Positions 14,878-14,952 of a stretch of 14,952 bases of DNA are shown here, one piece after another; positions within the stretch are counted from its first letter, which is position 1, and each line of letters starts with the position of its first letter. The notes beneath the pieces are model-generated. The model had not been told where the DNA came from. It saw only the letters and a list, made by a program, of their open reading frames with translations, and did not search any database. The position numbers and the translations under genes are program-made. Source of the stretch: Clostridia bacterium (GTDB taxonomy: Bacteria; Bacillota_A; Clostridia; Lachnospirales; Cellulosilyticaceae); assembly GCA_029239935.1 (NCBI GenBank), contig JARBTY010000051.1:1-14952 (forward strand), read 5' to 3'.

Positions 14878-14952
14878 TTATTCTTTGTTTGAAGCCTTTC
14901 GACAGATATAAATACCAATTATTCCCATAATTATGGATAAAATGGCAACAAC
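14878..14952 (-). CDS. C-terminal end of an unidentified membrane protein (5' part outside window)
   Basis: The minus-strand frame entering from the right edge gives 24 residues ending in TAA: a hydrophobic stretch VVAILSIIMGIIGIYI followed by CRKASNKE. This looks like a final membrane helix with a short positive, cytoplasmic tail. I do not recognise the protein. Another frame over the same bases is also open but reads as non-hydrophobic, unconvincing sequence, so this call is tentative. No clear terminator follows before the Spo0E-like promoter. Confidence 0.45.
   Translation of the reverse strand, partial: VVAILSIIMGIIGIYICRKASNKE

Noticed and set aside
14851..14880. Possible terminator after the right-edge membrane protein
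   Set aside because: Only a weak six-base A/T inverted repeat is present, with no GC-containing stem or T-run on the minus strand.

Overview
The window is a division and cell wall (dcw) gene cluster from an AT-rich, endospore-forming Firmicute, most likely a member of the Clostridia. All genes supported here lie on the minus strand, so transcription runs from the right end to the left. Evidence for a spore former is the presence of SpoVD (8437-10386), a SpoVE/FtsW-type SEDS protein (1988-3196) and a small Spo0E-like phosphatase gene (14604-14765). MurE carries the DNPR motif of meso-diaminopimelate-adding enzymes, and MurA has the catalytic cysteine expected of a fosfomycin-sensitive enzyme. 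I cannot name a genus from the sequence alone.

Layout in transcription order. A partial, unidentified membrane protein ends at 14878. A 53-codon Spo0E-like gene follows, with its own sigma-A-type promoter (14824-14852) and a rho-independent terminator (14559-14592). A strong sigma-A-type promoter (14494-14522) and a three-unit 10-bp repeat that fits a MraZ operator (14461-14490) then drive the cluster: mraZ, rsmH (mraW), ftsL, pbpB (division transpeptidase, two PASTA domains), spoVD (sporulation transpeptidase, one PASTA domain), murE, murF, mraY, murD, spoVE/ftsW, murA and the start of ftsQ/divIB, which runs off the left edge. Gaps between genes are 0-73 nt and several genes overlap, so this looks like one long operon. 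There is a probable internal promoter before murE (8403-8411).

Together the genes make and use lipid-linked peptidoglycan precursor. MurA starts UDP-MurNAc synthesis. MurD, MurE and MurF add D-Glu, meso-DAP and D-Ala-D-Ala, and MraY makes lipid I. SpoVE/FtsW paired with PbpB or SpoVD polymerises and crosslinks strands at the septum or in the spore cortex, and FtsL and FtsQ/DivIB scaffold the division complex. murG, normally found next to spoVE, is absent from the window.

The most interesting region is the 68-nt pbpB-spoVD junction. A perfect 14-bp inverted repeat (10395-10408 with 10429-10442) would bury the spoVD Shine-Dalgarno sequence in any transcript read through from pbpB. A sigma-E-like promoter (10423-10451) is embedded in the upstream arm and would start transcripts inside the loop, giving mRNA with a free ribosome site. 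This suggests a promoter-dependent translation gate for SpoVD, similar in logic to phage T4 gene e. A second unusual site is a perfect 9-7-9 dyad lying between and over the -35 and -10 elements of the mraZ promoter.
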